A stretch of DNA of 64,000 nucleotides. Source: Wyeomyia smithii. Its lineage: Eukaryota > Arthropoda > Insecta > Diptera > Culicidae. Every line of letters starts with the position of its first letter. Within the stretch, counting starts at the first letter, position 1. Of this stretch, positions 32,176 to 43,793 are shown piece by piece. The DNA lies in contig NC_073695.1 of NCBI RefSeq assembly GCF_029784165.1, forward strand, positions 212,999,896 to 213,063,895. The letters are read 5' to 3'. The translations under genes and the position numbers were made by a program. The notes under the pieces were generated by a model, which was given only the letters and a program-made list of their open reading frames with translations, searched no databases and had not been told where the DNA came from.

Positions 32176-32638
32176 GTCGCCTTAACCCCTTTCGCATAAG
32201 TATAGCGTATACTATACCAGACATAATTTTGCTGATAACAAAATTTAGTGTCAGTGTGTAACTAACATAAGCGTAAATTGCTTCTAGTAGTGGATCCAGA
32301 ATGAACACATTGCAATTGCCTCCATAGCGATGGCTCGATGACGACCTTGATATCTCGACAAACAACAACAAGTGCGTCGCCTCATGAACCACAACACGTT
32401 GGTGCTTCTCCGTTGTTGCCAGTAAACTATTGACAGTCTCCGCGTTTGGAACGTGTACTACATTATGTTAGGCTCCAAATTGAGCGTGTCTCGATTAAAC
32501 AAGTGAAATTTGATAACCTTGCTAATTATAGGGTTCAATTGGTTTACACTGTGATGCCTGAAATACGATACGGCATGATATGTGAACGTTAAAAGGTGTG
32601 CCTTTGCATTGCAAAGTGATTGCATGTGAAAATACGAT
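32176..32638. other. Possible promoter/5' UTR region
   Basis: No repeat was identified. If the ATG at 32639 is used, this stretch would hold the leader. No clear TATA-Inr pair was found. Confidence 0.25.
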
Positions 32639-32749
32639 ATGGCTAGGCGAGTCATCAAAACAAGTGTCGGATCAAGCGAAGGATCACCGACATCTACCAG
32701 GAGCTCTTCCCGTTTCCTTGTGGTGGATTTTACGAATGATAATGAAGAG
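32639..32749 (+). CDS. Candidate first coding exon of the calpain at 37.7 kb
   Basis: ATG at 32639 opens 37 codons (MARRVIKTSVGSSEGSPTST, then a Ser/Arg run, ending FTNDNEE), stopping at a good donor GAG|GTGAGT (32750). The exon ends in phase 0 and the next calpain exon (37709) begins in phase 0. The low-complexity Ser-rich peptide would be a variable calpain N-terminus. Nothing but phase, donor strength and position links the two, so the linkage is an inference across a 4.96-kb intron holding MITEs and a SINE. Confidence 0.4.
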
Positions 32750-33479
32750 GTGAGTGATATTACTATTATTTTAAACAAAATCCTTTCTAACATTGAAAAT
32801 AGGAAAAAATAGAAGTTAGAATGCACAATTCAAATTCAATAACAGAATATATTCAAAACTTTTCCCCAAAAAACCGTATTGAATAAAAAACTGTATATTT
32901 CAAAAATACTAACTTATAGGAAAAACCAAAATCAACAAGAATGAAAACATGAAAGTGTGAAAACTTACACATATGCACATAAATTTATGATTTTATTTTT
33001 GTGATAACAAAGCAGGTAATCATGACCTGAGAATCATGACATACCCTGTTAAAATGAACATTTAATTTATTAAAATACATCCTGACTCTGCCATGATGAG
33101 GCGCAAATATGTATACTGCCGTAATCTCGCAGACTGACGTAAGCGCCATTTTTTCAAATATGGGGTTCTTATGCCAATTTTTTGGTTATTCGAAGACCCA
33201 TCTTTTGGTATCTTTCTTTTAGTTGTAACTTATTCGTACGCCTCAGTAACCAGCTGGCCTATTAAATTCTGTGTAATCAACTAGAATAACCCTGGGCAAG
33301 ATGCAAAAATACTGTCTTGTTAGGGTAGCATCTTGGCAAGATCCCTGAGTTATAACTAGTCAATTAACTGCCGAAGGATAAGGAAAGGCAAGGATCTTTG
33401 AAGGTTAATAAGTGTGTGTAGGTGTGAGTGCGTGTGTGTGCAAATGTATGTGCATCTGTTTGTTTGTTGAGTTTACTAT

Positions 33480-33600
33480 GCTGAAAAATAATGATGATAA
33501 TAATAAAAATAGTAATAATACCAATAATAACCGTAACAATTATAATAATAACAATAATAAAATTAAAAACAGAACATAATAATAACAACATATGCTAATC
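33480..33600. repeat. AT-rich (AAT/ATAATA) simple repeat
   Basis: Interrupted AAT/ATA triplets (TAATAATAATA-like), preceded by a GTGTGTG stretch near 33410-33440. Simple-sequence DNA, non-coding. Confidence 0.7.
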
Positions 33601-34173
33601 AATTAACAAAAACAAACATAATAAAATAATACTTAGCTTTGAAAACGAAGAACTGTGGTTTCTTGATCAAATTTCGCTGTGTTGGTGAATTCAACACATA
33701 TCTAGACATCCAAACTCGAAAATTCATTATGAAACTCGGAATAAAATCGTGAAAGTTATTTAAAAAAACGAAAAGGGAAAGAGAAAAAAGAATGCATATA
33801 TGAACGATGTAGTCTATAAAGAAACCACGTACACGTTTACTAAATAATACTACATACAACAATACAGCTTTGCACATGGAACTAACAGTAAAAAGCGAAG
33901 AATTTAAGTTCATGTTTAACTACAGTCCATCCATGAAAGCATAAGAGTCACACTGCCAGAAAAAAGTAAAATCATTAATTCATTTTATCTAATAAGTAAC
34001 GAAGTATCGTGTGGGACTGTAATGCATTCATGGATATAGACAAGAAAAGAGCTTGCACTAAGTGGTCTGGTCCACGTGTGAGAAAAATTCTTTAGAGTTA
34101 ATTGATATTGTTAAGAATCTTTCTCACATAGGAGATTGTCGAGATCAGAGTAGGAAAGACTACAACATAGGTA

Positions 34174-35109
34174 CCGTAAACTGGGGTGACTTTGATCACC
34201 GGGGTGACTTTGATCACTGCACCTCTTTTTTGTAAATGTCATAAAAAGGGCTCGTAGTGCTTGGGAGTTGTCGTAATCTTCACTGATTGCGTGGATATAT
34301 GTTCGCATTGCTACTATTCATGCATTTCCTGCTATTTAAAGAGTGTTTTTCATGCTAAATTATTAATTGAAAATAAAGTGTATTTTTGGCGATTTTTGTT
34401 GCATACAAACAATCGTTTCAAGCAGATTCAAAACAACAAGTTGCAATACGTAAAGTTTTTTTATTTTGTTCCCAGATTAGTTCTTAAGATGTACAAATAT
34501 TATAACAATACATTTTATTGTTATTTTTGCAAGTTTTTCCTCAAACGCAATGTTGAGTCCCAATATTCTCCACAGCGTATTACATATTTCTTCTTAACAA
34601 AAACCCAAGACGTGAAGTAACATGCAAATTTGGCCAATTTCATAAGTCATATTCCTCGTGGACTAGTTTTTGATTATTTTAGACCACCTTCTCTCTCAGT
34701 GGATAATCATTCATATATATTCTAAAAATTTTGTATGAATCTTGTACATACATTCGCCATTATAAACTGTTCACGTAGAATGTGAATGGCCCCCAAATTG
34801 CTTTCCATATTTATAAACTCGTTTAAGTCGTTTAAGGCTGTTCAATTTAGTGAAAGTAGCAAAGTGTTACACCAAATTAATCAAAACAATGAAGTGATCA
34901 AAGTCACCCTGGAATGATGATTGGTGTAAAATTTTTAGAGCATATTTAAAAACACCAAAATTGTTGCTAAACCTTTTGAAGTAGTGACTGAATCTTTTCA
35001 ATGCATGCCAGTACTTATTTTAAAAATATCGAATAATATTGTTTTCAGTATATCCTGAAAATATTTGAGATACAATAAAAAAAGTGATCAAAGTCACCCC
35101 AGTTTACGG
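34174..35109. mobile_element. 936-bp TA-target MITE with long inverted ends
   Basis: The left end CCGTAAACTGGGGTGACTTT (then GATCAC) and the right end are exact inverted repeats for over 20 bp. TA flanks both ends (34172-34173 and 35110-35111). GGGTGACTTTGATCAC recurs just inside the left end, and GTGATCAAAGTCACCC recurs at about 34896. TA duplication suits Tc1/mariner-type MITEs. The interior frame 34261-34620 has no recognisable domain. Confidence 0.82.
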
Positions 35110-36033
35110 TATCTGACTCTCATCATCTCCCTTAGCTCCCATCCGCCATCCGCCACCCGGGAGCACGCGAGCACGGCTGCTAAAACTCCCATACTATAGT
35201 TTTGTGGCTCCATCTTAGGATTCCGTAAAGCTATAAGAACCCGAGATAGGAGCTCAACCACCAAACCCAGGGGCGCGCACTACTGAATGACTTGTTAGTA
35301 CCTATTTGGATCCTTTTCGAAAAATTTAGAGTCACTTTTTCTTGATTTTTTGGTCACTGAAGTCACTACTGTTGGATTGTCTAACCGTTACGAGCCCTGT
35401 ACAAGGTATCATCAGTTCCTTGCAATTCATTCTCCGAAAGTTTTACTGTACAACAAAAAGTTCCCGTGCATTCCCCGCGGGAATTCAACAGAAATTTGAG
35501 CTTTGATTACAGTTTAACAAATATACTTAAAATGATTAGAGATCAGATCTTTAAGTTTGTGCAAATTATGCATGTGGTTGCTGAGTAAGAAGAGTTTGAA
35601 GGTCATTTATCGAGGAAAAACCCTATCACTCCGCTGGAATAGGGTTAAATAAAGCCTATGCTAAAATGGATACGTTCTTCTTGAAATTTACTTCTCAGAA
35701 AAATTCTTCTACCAAGAACAAATACTTAGTTTGCTGAACCAAGTACGAGTGCATAGTTTCAGTCAGTTAAAAAACGATTGATTATTTTTTGCATATTTTG
35801 AACTCATTTGGCATTAATTAGTACTTTCCTTTTCGCGTCGAAAAAAGCAAATTAAGTAACCTAATTATTATTGAGTGTTGTTGTATGGTTCCTCGTGAGC
35901 GTTCACATCGAATGCTCTGAAATAAATTCAGCTCAGAACTAACTTTTTAAAAAAATCCCAAGCCCCTGAAATTTTCCCTGATGACTTTACAAATACCCTG
36001 ATATTCCCTGATCGAAAAATTAAATCCCTGATA
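35110..36033. other. Intronic/intergenic sequence, unassigned
   Basis: Contains CCCTGAT-rich patches near 35980-36030 typical of degraded dispersed repeats. No gene is seen. Confidence 0.35.
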
Positions 36034-36386
36034 CAGGTCGGACTCGATTATCCGGAGACTCGATTATCCGGAAACTCGATTATCCGGAATTTTAGACTCG
36101 ATTATCCGGAATTCCATTTTTTTGTGTCCGTTTTTAAATTTTAATTCCGAAATTTTATCTTTACCATCCTTTCTGGCATATTTTTAATTTTTTGTTTGCC
36201 TTTCAAGATATTACCCCTTTTTACCTTAGAAATAACTTCTGGTTACGCCACTGCATCATACAAGTAAATAAAGAAAAGAAATATTTATTTTATGTTCGTT
36301 AATCACAAAATTTCAGTATTTTTTGTGTGATCCGATTATCCGGAATGAAAATTTTTTTGATGATCCGGATAATCGAGTCCGACCTG
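36034..36386. mobile_element. pogo/Tigger-like MITE with TA target
   Basis: Ends CAGGTCGGACTCGATTATCC and its inverse complement GGATAATCGAGTCCGACCTG. TA lies at 36032-36033 and 36387-36388. CAGG-type termini plus TA duplication fit pogo/Tigger elements. The left side carries four tandem ACTCGATTATCCGGAA-like words, possible transposase-binding sites. 353 bp, non-coding. It sits in the putative calpain intron. Confidence 0.85.
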
Positions 36387-36419
36387 TATTCCCTGATTCT
36401 CCCGGTAGTCGCCACCCTG

Positions 36420-36674
36420 GCTTATGTATTTAGCTACTACGATTGCCGTTCCTCTACCCTGCCAGTCTCGGGAGTATCCTTCTGTGTTGACATTGAACCA
36501 GATATAGTTTTTTGTCTCTATTGTGCATTGTGCCAGACGGGTTTTCTGCAATGCTATTATCGCATAACTGTTGTTAGCTAATTGATCATCCATTGCATTC
36601 CGTTTCGCTTCGTCCGAGCATCCTCTTGCATTCCAGCCTGCGATGGTAATATGTCTCTGTTTTGGGTGAATCAC
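36420..36674 (-). pseudogene. Fragment of a LINE endonuclease domain
   Basis: On the minus strand it reads HITIAGWNARGCSDEAKRNA, YAIIALQKTRLA and RGTAIVVAKYI, the start of an AP-endonuclease as in LINE ORF2 (cf. WNCRS and LQELC in other copies here). No downstream domains are present. It is truncated and differs from the three larger LINEs in this window. Confidence 0.6.
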
Positions 36675-36859
36675 GTGGATTCTTGAGACTCCATTCCCGA
36701 TCCCAAAGTTAATGTTCGCAACTGCGTTTTTTTAAACTTCAGTAATGAATGTATGAGCTTGCAGATTTTAGTCCTTGATTGCACAGCGCAACATTTTTTT
36801 TTTGCCTTGGCTCCTATGTCTGATTTTTTGAAGAAGTTTGATGCGAAAATAAATTTCCC

Positions 36860-37090
36860 TGAGTTTGAACATATTTCAACTTAAGGGGCAACAATGGCGC
36901 CATTTTGAATTTTTGAGAAACCGGTAATTTTTGTGTTTTTTTCGACGCCATTTTGTTTTGAGGCCAAATATCGAAATTCTAAGAGTTTGTCCACATATTA
37001 GCATCCTTTTACCCATCTTTTGGAAAAAAATAGATCTTGAATCGGACAAAAACTGAGCTCAAAACGGTGATTCTACGAAACCGGTTTTGG
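36860..37090. repeat. Dispersed repeat, inverted partner at 63280-63560
   Basis: Shares words with 63290-63470 in opposite orientation: AATTCTAAGAGTTTGTCCAC, TTTGAATTTTTGAGAAA and GGCGCCATTTTG-like. No TIR or TSD was found. Confidence 0.55.
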
Positions 37091-37129
37091 CATAGTTTTA
37101 GTATATTTCACAATGCAAGACCCTCCCAG

Positions 37130-37338
37130 CTAGTCTCGAGGTACGATGCTGGCCTAACAAGCCAGTTGTCGTAGGTTCGAGTCTCGGCTCGGGAGAGACT
37201 GTTAGTGTTAGTAGGATCGTAGCGCTGGCCCCGCAATTGTCCTGTACACTTAACAGTTGGCTGCGAAGTCTGTGTATAATAAACAGAAGGTCGAGTTCCG
37301 AATCGGAATGTAGCACCAAGGCTTTGCTTTGCTTTGCT
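37130..37338 (+). mobile_element. tRNA-derived SINE, full-length copy
   Basis: Starts CTAGTCTCGAGGTACGATGC. The A box is TGGCCTAACAAGCC and the B box GGTTCGAGTCTC. The tail is AATGTAGCACCAAGGC followed by a TTTGC repeat (about 37322-37337). It is the best-preserved relative of the SINE in the LINE at 8393-8595. It sits about 370 bp upstream of calpain exon 37709. Confidence 0.85.
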
Positions 37339-37708
37339 CGTCAGTGGCGACCCACTGTCATCGCTTACTCACACTTGACATCTACCTCGACAAAGTTGGT
37401 AGAACGCGTCCAGACCCTTACTGAACCAAAGGGCAGGGAACAAAATGACGTATGCACCATTTCAATACAAAACTGACAAGTAACTCGTTCGTTTTTGGGC
37501 CGTATTGAAAAACTGATCAAAGGGATGTACGTCATAATGTTATATCACGGCAGTATAGTGAAAATGAGGAACGTAACTTGAAAAACTTACTATGAAACAG
37601 AAATTTCGAAGACACATTGAAAACTACCAACGAAATATTAGATCCTTCATATAAACTAAGTTTTTTGCGAAAATAATGCCACTATCATCAAACTTTTTTC
37701 ATCCACAG

Positions 37709-39979
37709 ATTGCTCACAAATCATTCAACGTGCATCAGAACCCCCCAGCCCAGGACTTCTACCAGCTCAAACAGCGCTGCCTCACCGAAGGAAAACTTTT
37801 CGAAGATCCCGACTTTCCACCGGTGCACGCTTCTCTCACGAAAAGTCAATCTAAGGTAGACCCGTCGATCGAATGGCTCCGTTCCGGTCAGATGTGCCGG
37901 AAGCCAAAGTTCTTTCACGACGGTGCGTCCCGATTCGACGTTCGCCAGGGCAGTCTTAACGACTGTTGGCTCCTGACGGCGACCGCGAACCTTACCGCCA
38001 ATCGGCGCCTATTTCGAAAAGCGGTCCCTCTGGACAACTCCTTCGCCGAGGACGAATACGGAGGAATATTCCATTTTCGCTTCTGGCAGTTTGGCCAATG
38101 GGTGGATGTGGTGATTGACGATCGACTTCCGACCCAAAAGGGTGAGCTGATTTTTATGCGATCTGCCCATAAGAACGAATTTTGGAGTGCACTGTTGGAA
38201 AAAGCGTACGCCAAACTTCACGGTTCGTACGAGGCCTTAAATGGCGGTTCGGCTAGAGAAGCAATGCAAGATTTCACCGGAGGCATAACCGAGTGGTATC
38301 GCTTGAAAGGAACAGAGACGCCAGACAATCTGTTCGAGATCATTCAGAGCGGGTTCGAAAGAGATTCTATGTTCGCCTGTAGTATTCAGGTAATTAACTC
38401 GAGTATATATCAAATTACCATAACTGTATCGATGGCAACTTTTCAGGCCGATCCATCGAAATCAGTGGTTCACACTCCCCAAGGATTACTGAAGGGTCAT
38501 TCTTATTCAATCACCAAAACACATATTTTCGACCCCACAAAACATCAGCTGGTGCGGCTACGCAATCCTTGGGGTGACGGAATCGAATGGAATGGCCCCT
38601 GGAGCGATCGATCCAAAGAATGGGATGCAATTCCCAAGGTTCAACGCAAAGAGATAGGACTTTCCATTGAGAATGATGGAGAGTTTTGGATGAGTTTCAC
38701 CGACTTCGTCCGTTATTTCGACCGGGTAGAAATATGCAATTTATCTCCAGATCCATTAGACGATCCGGACGCGAGTCTGCGCGGTTGGCAAGTGTCAACA
38801 GTCGATGGAGAATGGGTAAAAGGATCCACAGCCGGTGGATGCATTGACTTTATGGAATCTTTTTGGACAAATCCACAATATGTGATACGGTTGAATCAGC
38901 CGGATCGTGATGGAAACACAGGAATGTGCACAGTAGTGATCGCGCTTATGCAAAAATTCCGCAGAGCAGAAGATCTTGCCAGTTTGACCATCGGTTTTCT
39001 CGTTTACCGAATAACCGAAGAAGACCTTCGTCATAAACCCGTCCCTAAGAAATTCTTCCAAAAGAACGAACATCGCATTGCTGCGCGATCCATTTACATC
39101 AATTCACGAGAAGTCAGTTGCCGTTTGAGGCTTAGTCCAGGAGTCTACCTAGTCGTACCGTCGACCTTGCAACCCAATGAAGAGGGAGAGTTTCTAGTTA
39201 GAATTTTCTCCGAAATGCAAAACTGCTTAGAGGAAAACGACTGTACAGTATGCTTTGGAACGATGGATGATCGAGTATCAGGACCACTGCTGGAGAATGA
39301 CGATTGGGAGCAAATGGTCCGCTGTTTCTACGATATGGCCGATCGCAAGGGAGAGATCGATCATCTAGTTTTAGGTACCATTCTAAACAAATTCTTTTTC
39401 GCTCCACCACCCAAACTGAAGAAACGCAAAAGTGTTTGGAAAACCCTTCAACTGCGACTACAGCATATTCTGTTATGCTGGTGGATCTGCTCCGTTCGAC
39501 CAAAAGCATCAACTGCAAACACGAGCACAACAAACCGAGACGTGGTGCAGAAAATTTCCAAACTTTTGATTTCACGGGTTAATTTGAACAAGTCGACCCA
39601 GCTAAACTACGATCAGTTCCGCACGATCATACGCGATGTACAACAGTGGCAGGCAGTTTTCAAACTGTACGACACGGACAACAGTGGACATCTCGACCGG
39701 AAGGAACTGAAAAATGCATTGAACTCATCCGGATTCAACGTTAACAATCGCGTTCTACACGAGCTCATGAAGCGCTGTCGGGAACGGGGTCTGGAAACGA
39801 TGGAGTTGCTGGATTTTGTGTTATGTGCCGTAGAAGGACGGAATGCTATTGGTATGAAAAAATACCATATATTCCAGTAGAAAGTGTAATTATGAATATT
39901 CTTTTTTTTTTTAGAAAAACTGAACCATGAACTAGTGGACAAGTCATGCCACAAATCAGCTCTCGATAGAATTAAATAG
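37709..39979 (+). CDS. Calpain cysteine protease (CalpA/B-like), main exons
   Basis: Exons 37709-38389, 38447-39851 and 39915-39979. The acceptor CATCCACAG precedes 37709, so the in-frame ATG at 37676 is judged intronic. The protease core has QGSLNDCWLL (Cys codon 37964), GHSYSIT (His) and LVRLRNPWG (Asn), the full triad of a Ca2+-dependent cytosolic calpain. A C2-like domain follows (NSREVSCRLRLSPGVYLVV, GEFLVRIFSE), then the EF-hand region, in which DTDNSGHLDRKE is a canonical loop and others are degenerate. A hydrophobic insert LQHILLCWWICSV interrupts the EF-hand region, recalling the insertion known in Drosophila CalpA. The 57-bp intron 38390-38446 has no stop. The last exon encodes EKLNHELVDKSCHKSALDRI and lacks the usual calpain C-terminus. 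Confidence 0.88.
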
Positions 39980-40497
39980 TATGTCCCGGTGGATGAAAAC
40001 TTTCAGACACTTACAGCCAAACTTCAATATGCCATTGCTTTGTGTTTACTGCCAATAAGTACTTTGCTGGTAAATGAATGACAATCACTAAATCGCAAAA
40101 GTAAGATATACTTACAGTAACTATTATACACTTAATTTTACAAATAAACAACAAATTTCAATATAAAATATCAAATACCAATACGTTGAGTTGTTAGAAA
40201 AAGCATGTAATATATTACTTATTGTTAACGCTTAACGAATAAAGTTCATTCAACTATCGTGCAACTGCAATACTGTAAAACATCAACTCACATTTTTTTA
40301 CTGCTCATTCGATAATCGACCACCTTTTTTTTTAATATTACGTATTTAATCTGAATCAAGTTTATATGAGAATCGATACACGGGAGTCTGAACTACCATG
40401 GAAAAATTTATTGAGACTCTATCGTATGCGCGATCTTGATTAAAAATATTATTTTCACAAAAAGGTAATATTAAAATGTATTCAGTTTTTTACGTGG
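39980..40497. other. Downstream of calpain, AT-rich
   Basis: AATAAA-like words occur near 40144 and 40240 and could serve as polyadenylation signals. No repeat or gene was recognised. Confidence 0.35.
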
Positions 40498-42592
40498 GTA
40501 CGGTGTTCCAAATACCGTTATTATAAAATAAAATACGCCATCAAAACTGTTAATGCCAGTTGGTTTGTTTTACTGTCCTGCACTTCTGGGTCAAATTTGA
40601 AAATCATCGTTGGACTAATTTTTGAGTTACGCGCTTTTAAAATTTTATGGAGGATTTTTCATACAAATGTTCTTAAACAACCCTTCCAAAACGAACATAA
40701 TTCATAGTAAGTATTGTTTAGCAGACAACATGTGCCTCTTTGACAACCTTTCTGGAAGATTTGAGCTGTATTAGAACTATTGGGAACATTTCCGGATCAA
40801 AAAACCTTGGGTAAAATGGCCATTTGGCAATTTAAACCAAAAAACATCATTTGCGCCTCAGTTCACACTGGTATTCGAAAACTAGACCTATGGAAACTTT
40901 ATATCTTAATGGCTTAGTACGAACATGTTTCAATTATAAAAAATATACCTTAAAAACTGTTCATGTTAGATGGTTTTTCGAAGATTTATCATAAGAATAA
41001 TTATTCCTCATATACTACGTCTATATCTATGTGTACCGGGATATCTGTGGCAAAGTTATAAACTATGTTTAGCCTAAATCGTCTTAGATAAATAACCTCT
41101 TTTGTAATTGATGCCTGCGAGCTAAAATTGTGATCTGCATGATTTTGAGGTATGAAGAGTTTTTATCGCTTCCAAGTTATCGTGAAACAGGGTGCATTTA
41201 TCCTTAGTTGAATTAATGATTGGCTCAATTCATTTTTCTATTAGTTTTGGTGGTAAATGATGTCTCAAAGACCCGTTTCCAAAATTTGCAAAAAATCAAG
41301 AGTTATAAGTTGGTTGCCTCAAACCTCGAATATCATAGAAAAGATAGAAAATGAGGTTTCAAATTGTACGAATTGCTCATATTATGTACATAATAGACCT
41401 AAAAACGTTCAATTGAGTTCTAGTTATTACATATACATTTCAATGTTGAACGGATTTGTATGTTACTTTATTGTAAATGCTCCATTCATCTTGTCTAATA
41501 ACTAAACATAGATAAAAAAAGTGTTTACACAACATGTTTTTCATTCGATTCTGCTCCTGTTTTTAAAACGAAGTTCGTGCATTGTTCAAATAAACATTGA
41601 TTTTGCCCAAATATATCCACGAATATACATAACAAATAATATTGATAGATTTACCACAGACGACGAGATGTACCTCTTTGAAAAAAAAATCTTAAAAATC
41701 CTCGTTCTGGAATGGAATGGATTGGATATTTTGAAACTTCGTTCGGAAAATTCGTTCAATTGGTAGGTTAACACTGATGTTCACCTAATTTTTTTTCTTG
41801 TATCTTATAGCATTTTTTCTCAGCTTTCCAATGCTGGTCTCAGATCGAAAGTCGGTAGTTGCGAACATGGTCAAAATTGCATTTTTCTGATATAATCCAA
41901 GATTGCGGCCAAATTCAAGAAGGCGGCCAAAATTCTGATTACTCCAAATGAAAGCCCTATCATTCCTCTTTACAGAAAATTGCTACTTGTGGTAGGTTCC
42001 ATAACGAATTTTAGAGATATCGCTCAAATAAAACATCAAGAATTGTTAAATTTTCCACTTCTCTAGAAACTATTTCACCCCTTGGTGACCGAGGGGTCAA
42101 CAAATTCAATCAAACAAAAATGGCATAACCATTTTTTCTCTATTCCTAACTAATATGTGCATTTATATCAAATTCGAAAGACCTTGTGCACCTAGTGGCC
42201 TGGTTTCAGCGAGAATTGATCAGGTGTCAAATAATGTTTTTCGGTAAGGCCCCGGGTAAAATGGCAATTTTTGCTTTTTACCCGGAGTTATTTAATCCGA
42301 ACAATTTTCTGATGGTCCTAGTACAGCTCAAATCATCCAGAAAGGCCGTCAATGGGCATATGTTGCCTGCGAAACAATACCTACTATGATTTATGTTCGT
42401 TTTGGAAGAGTTGTTTGAGTATATTTGTATGAGAAATCCTCCCTAAAACTTTAAAAGGGCGTAACTCAAAAATTAGTCCAACGATGATTTTCAAATTTGG
42501 TTCAGAAGTGCAGAGCAGTAATACAAACCAACTGACATTAACAGTTTTGATGGCGTATTTTATTTTATAATAACGGTATTTGGAACACCGTG
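40498..42592. mobile_element. 2.1-kb long-TIR (foldback-type) element
   Basis: The left arm starts ACGGTGTTCCAAATACCGTT and the right arm ends with the inverse. The arms can be followed for about 360 bp (40498-40870 and 42230-42592) with words such as ACGCCATCAAAACTGTTAAT and AATCATCGTTGGACTAATTT. No recognisable transposase lies between the arms. Target duplication is unclear. Confidence 0.75.
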
Positions 42593-42594
42593 GT

Positions 42595-42835
42595 GGGACT
42601 ACATCTTTGTTTTCTATACTGGGGTGCACTCTATAAAATTGGAAATGAAACTGGCAAGTGTTCCGTCAGAATTCAAACGATAATAACAGCATAACCACAT
42701 GATGGATAATAATAACCAATATGTTGTCAGATAGACTAATATCTCGAAGGTTGGAACCAAATAAAAACGGATGTCTTGAGAGAGAACAGGTTAGTAAATG
42801 CAACAGTACCGTACAGTACAGGTGGAGCAGAGCGC
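42595..42835. repeat. Dispersed repeat, deletion derivative of the element at 55329-56888
   Basis: Shares AATAACAGCATAACCACATG, CCAATATGTTGT, GATGTCTTGA and GCAACAGTACC with the minus strand of 56340-56888. It lacks the internal section present there. Confidence 0.6.
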
Positions 42836-43765
42836 CGCTGGTATATCGTTGCAGAGGTGCAAGATTTGCTATTCGTGTGCAATCAACACAAAAATTTCGC
42901 CGAATCTCAGCATTGTTTGTGCCGAGATTTGGACAGCCGGCTGCTCGGCAACAATCTCAGCTGAATCTCTTTTGCCGAGAATCTCGGGAAACCAATACTT
43001 GACAGATGTCATTTTATGCCGAGAATCGCGGTGCGCATTGGACTGTGCTCTCGGCAAATCCAACCAAGAGGCGGCAGACAAGTTTAACGACCTTTCGGTT
43101 ATATAAGCTGAATGCTTCGGAACAGTAAAGAGCCGTTTTTTCAGGCGGAATGCAATGGATTTTAAACTACACTTTTTCGAGTCTTAGCCACTTTCCACCA
43201 ATCTGTAGCACATTTTTTTCGACTTACACTTGTAAACACCTGGAGTTTGCACAAGTTTCAGTTTTTATCTGCTTCCTGTTTGCTCGCCCGTAACACGCGC
43301 AAATTTGCACTAAAAAATGGCGGCAATCCGTTCATGTAAATAACAGCTGTATTGCCGAAACACAGCATCGAGTAAAATTCCTCGGCATAAAGAGCGTTGA
43401 ACGATAAATTCGGCAAGAATAGAGACAAGATTCGTCAAGCTTAGTTTTTTTGCGAAGTCTCAGCAAAACATTCTGGCGACTTTCGGCAACCCGCAATTTT
43501 TCGCTGAAATATCGGTTGAATTCCAAGTTGCCGGCTGTTTTTTAGTCGAGCTCAAGATCCAGTTTTAAGTGTGAAGAAAAAACTGCAATGTTGCTGCTGA
43601 TGATTACCCAGGCAACCAATTCACGCGTATAACGTAAACAGTCATCGCATTGTACGTGCATTTATACGTGATAGTTACATCGCACAAGATGCTGCGAATG
43701 TTGCTCATACGCACAAAAGTGGAAACGATATGCGTGCATTTCCAAAATATCAAAACACTTTAACG
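42836..43765. repeat. Diffuse inverted repeat with CCGAG/CTCGG words
   Basis: Words such as GCCGAGAATCTCGG, TGCTCGGCAAC and CAGCCGGCTGCTC at 42900-43060 reappear inverted at about 43440-43560 (AAGTTGCCGGCTGT, TTTCGGCAACCCGC). The ends are too degraded to place. No gene is seen. Confidence 0.4.
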
Positions 43766-43793
43766 ATGAATACTAGGGTGGGTCGATGGATAC

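Noticed and set aside
33112..37557. TATACTGCCGT near 33112 and ACGGCAGTATA near 37545 as ends of one element
   Set aside because: The matching tract is short, with 4.4 kb and several unrelated elements in between; more likely ends of separate small MITEs.
37676..37708. ATG at 37676 as calpain start
   Set aside because: The sequence between it and 37709 ends in a polypyrimidine-CAG acceptor, and the paralogue also begins this exon after an acceptor.
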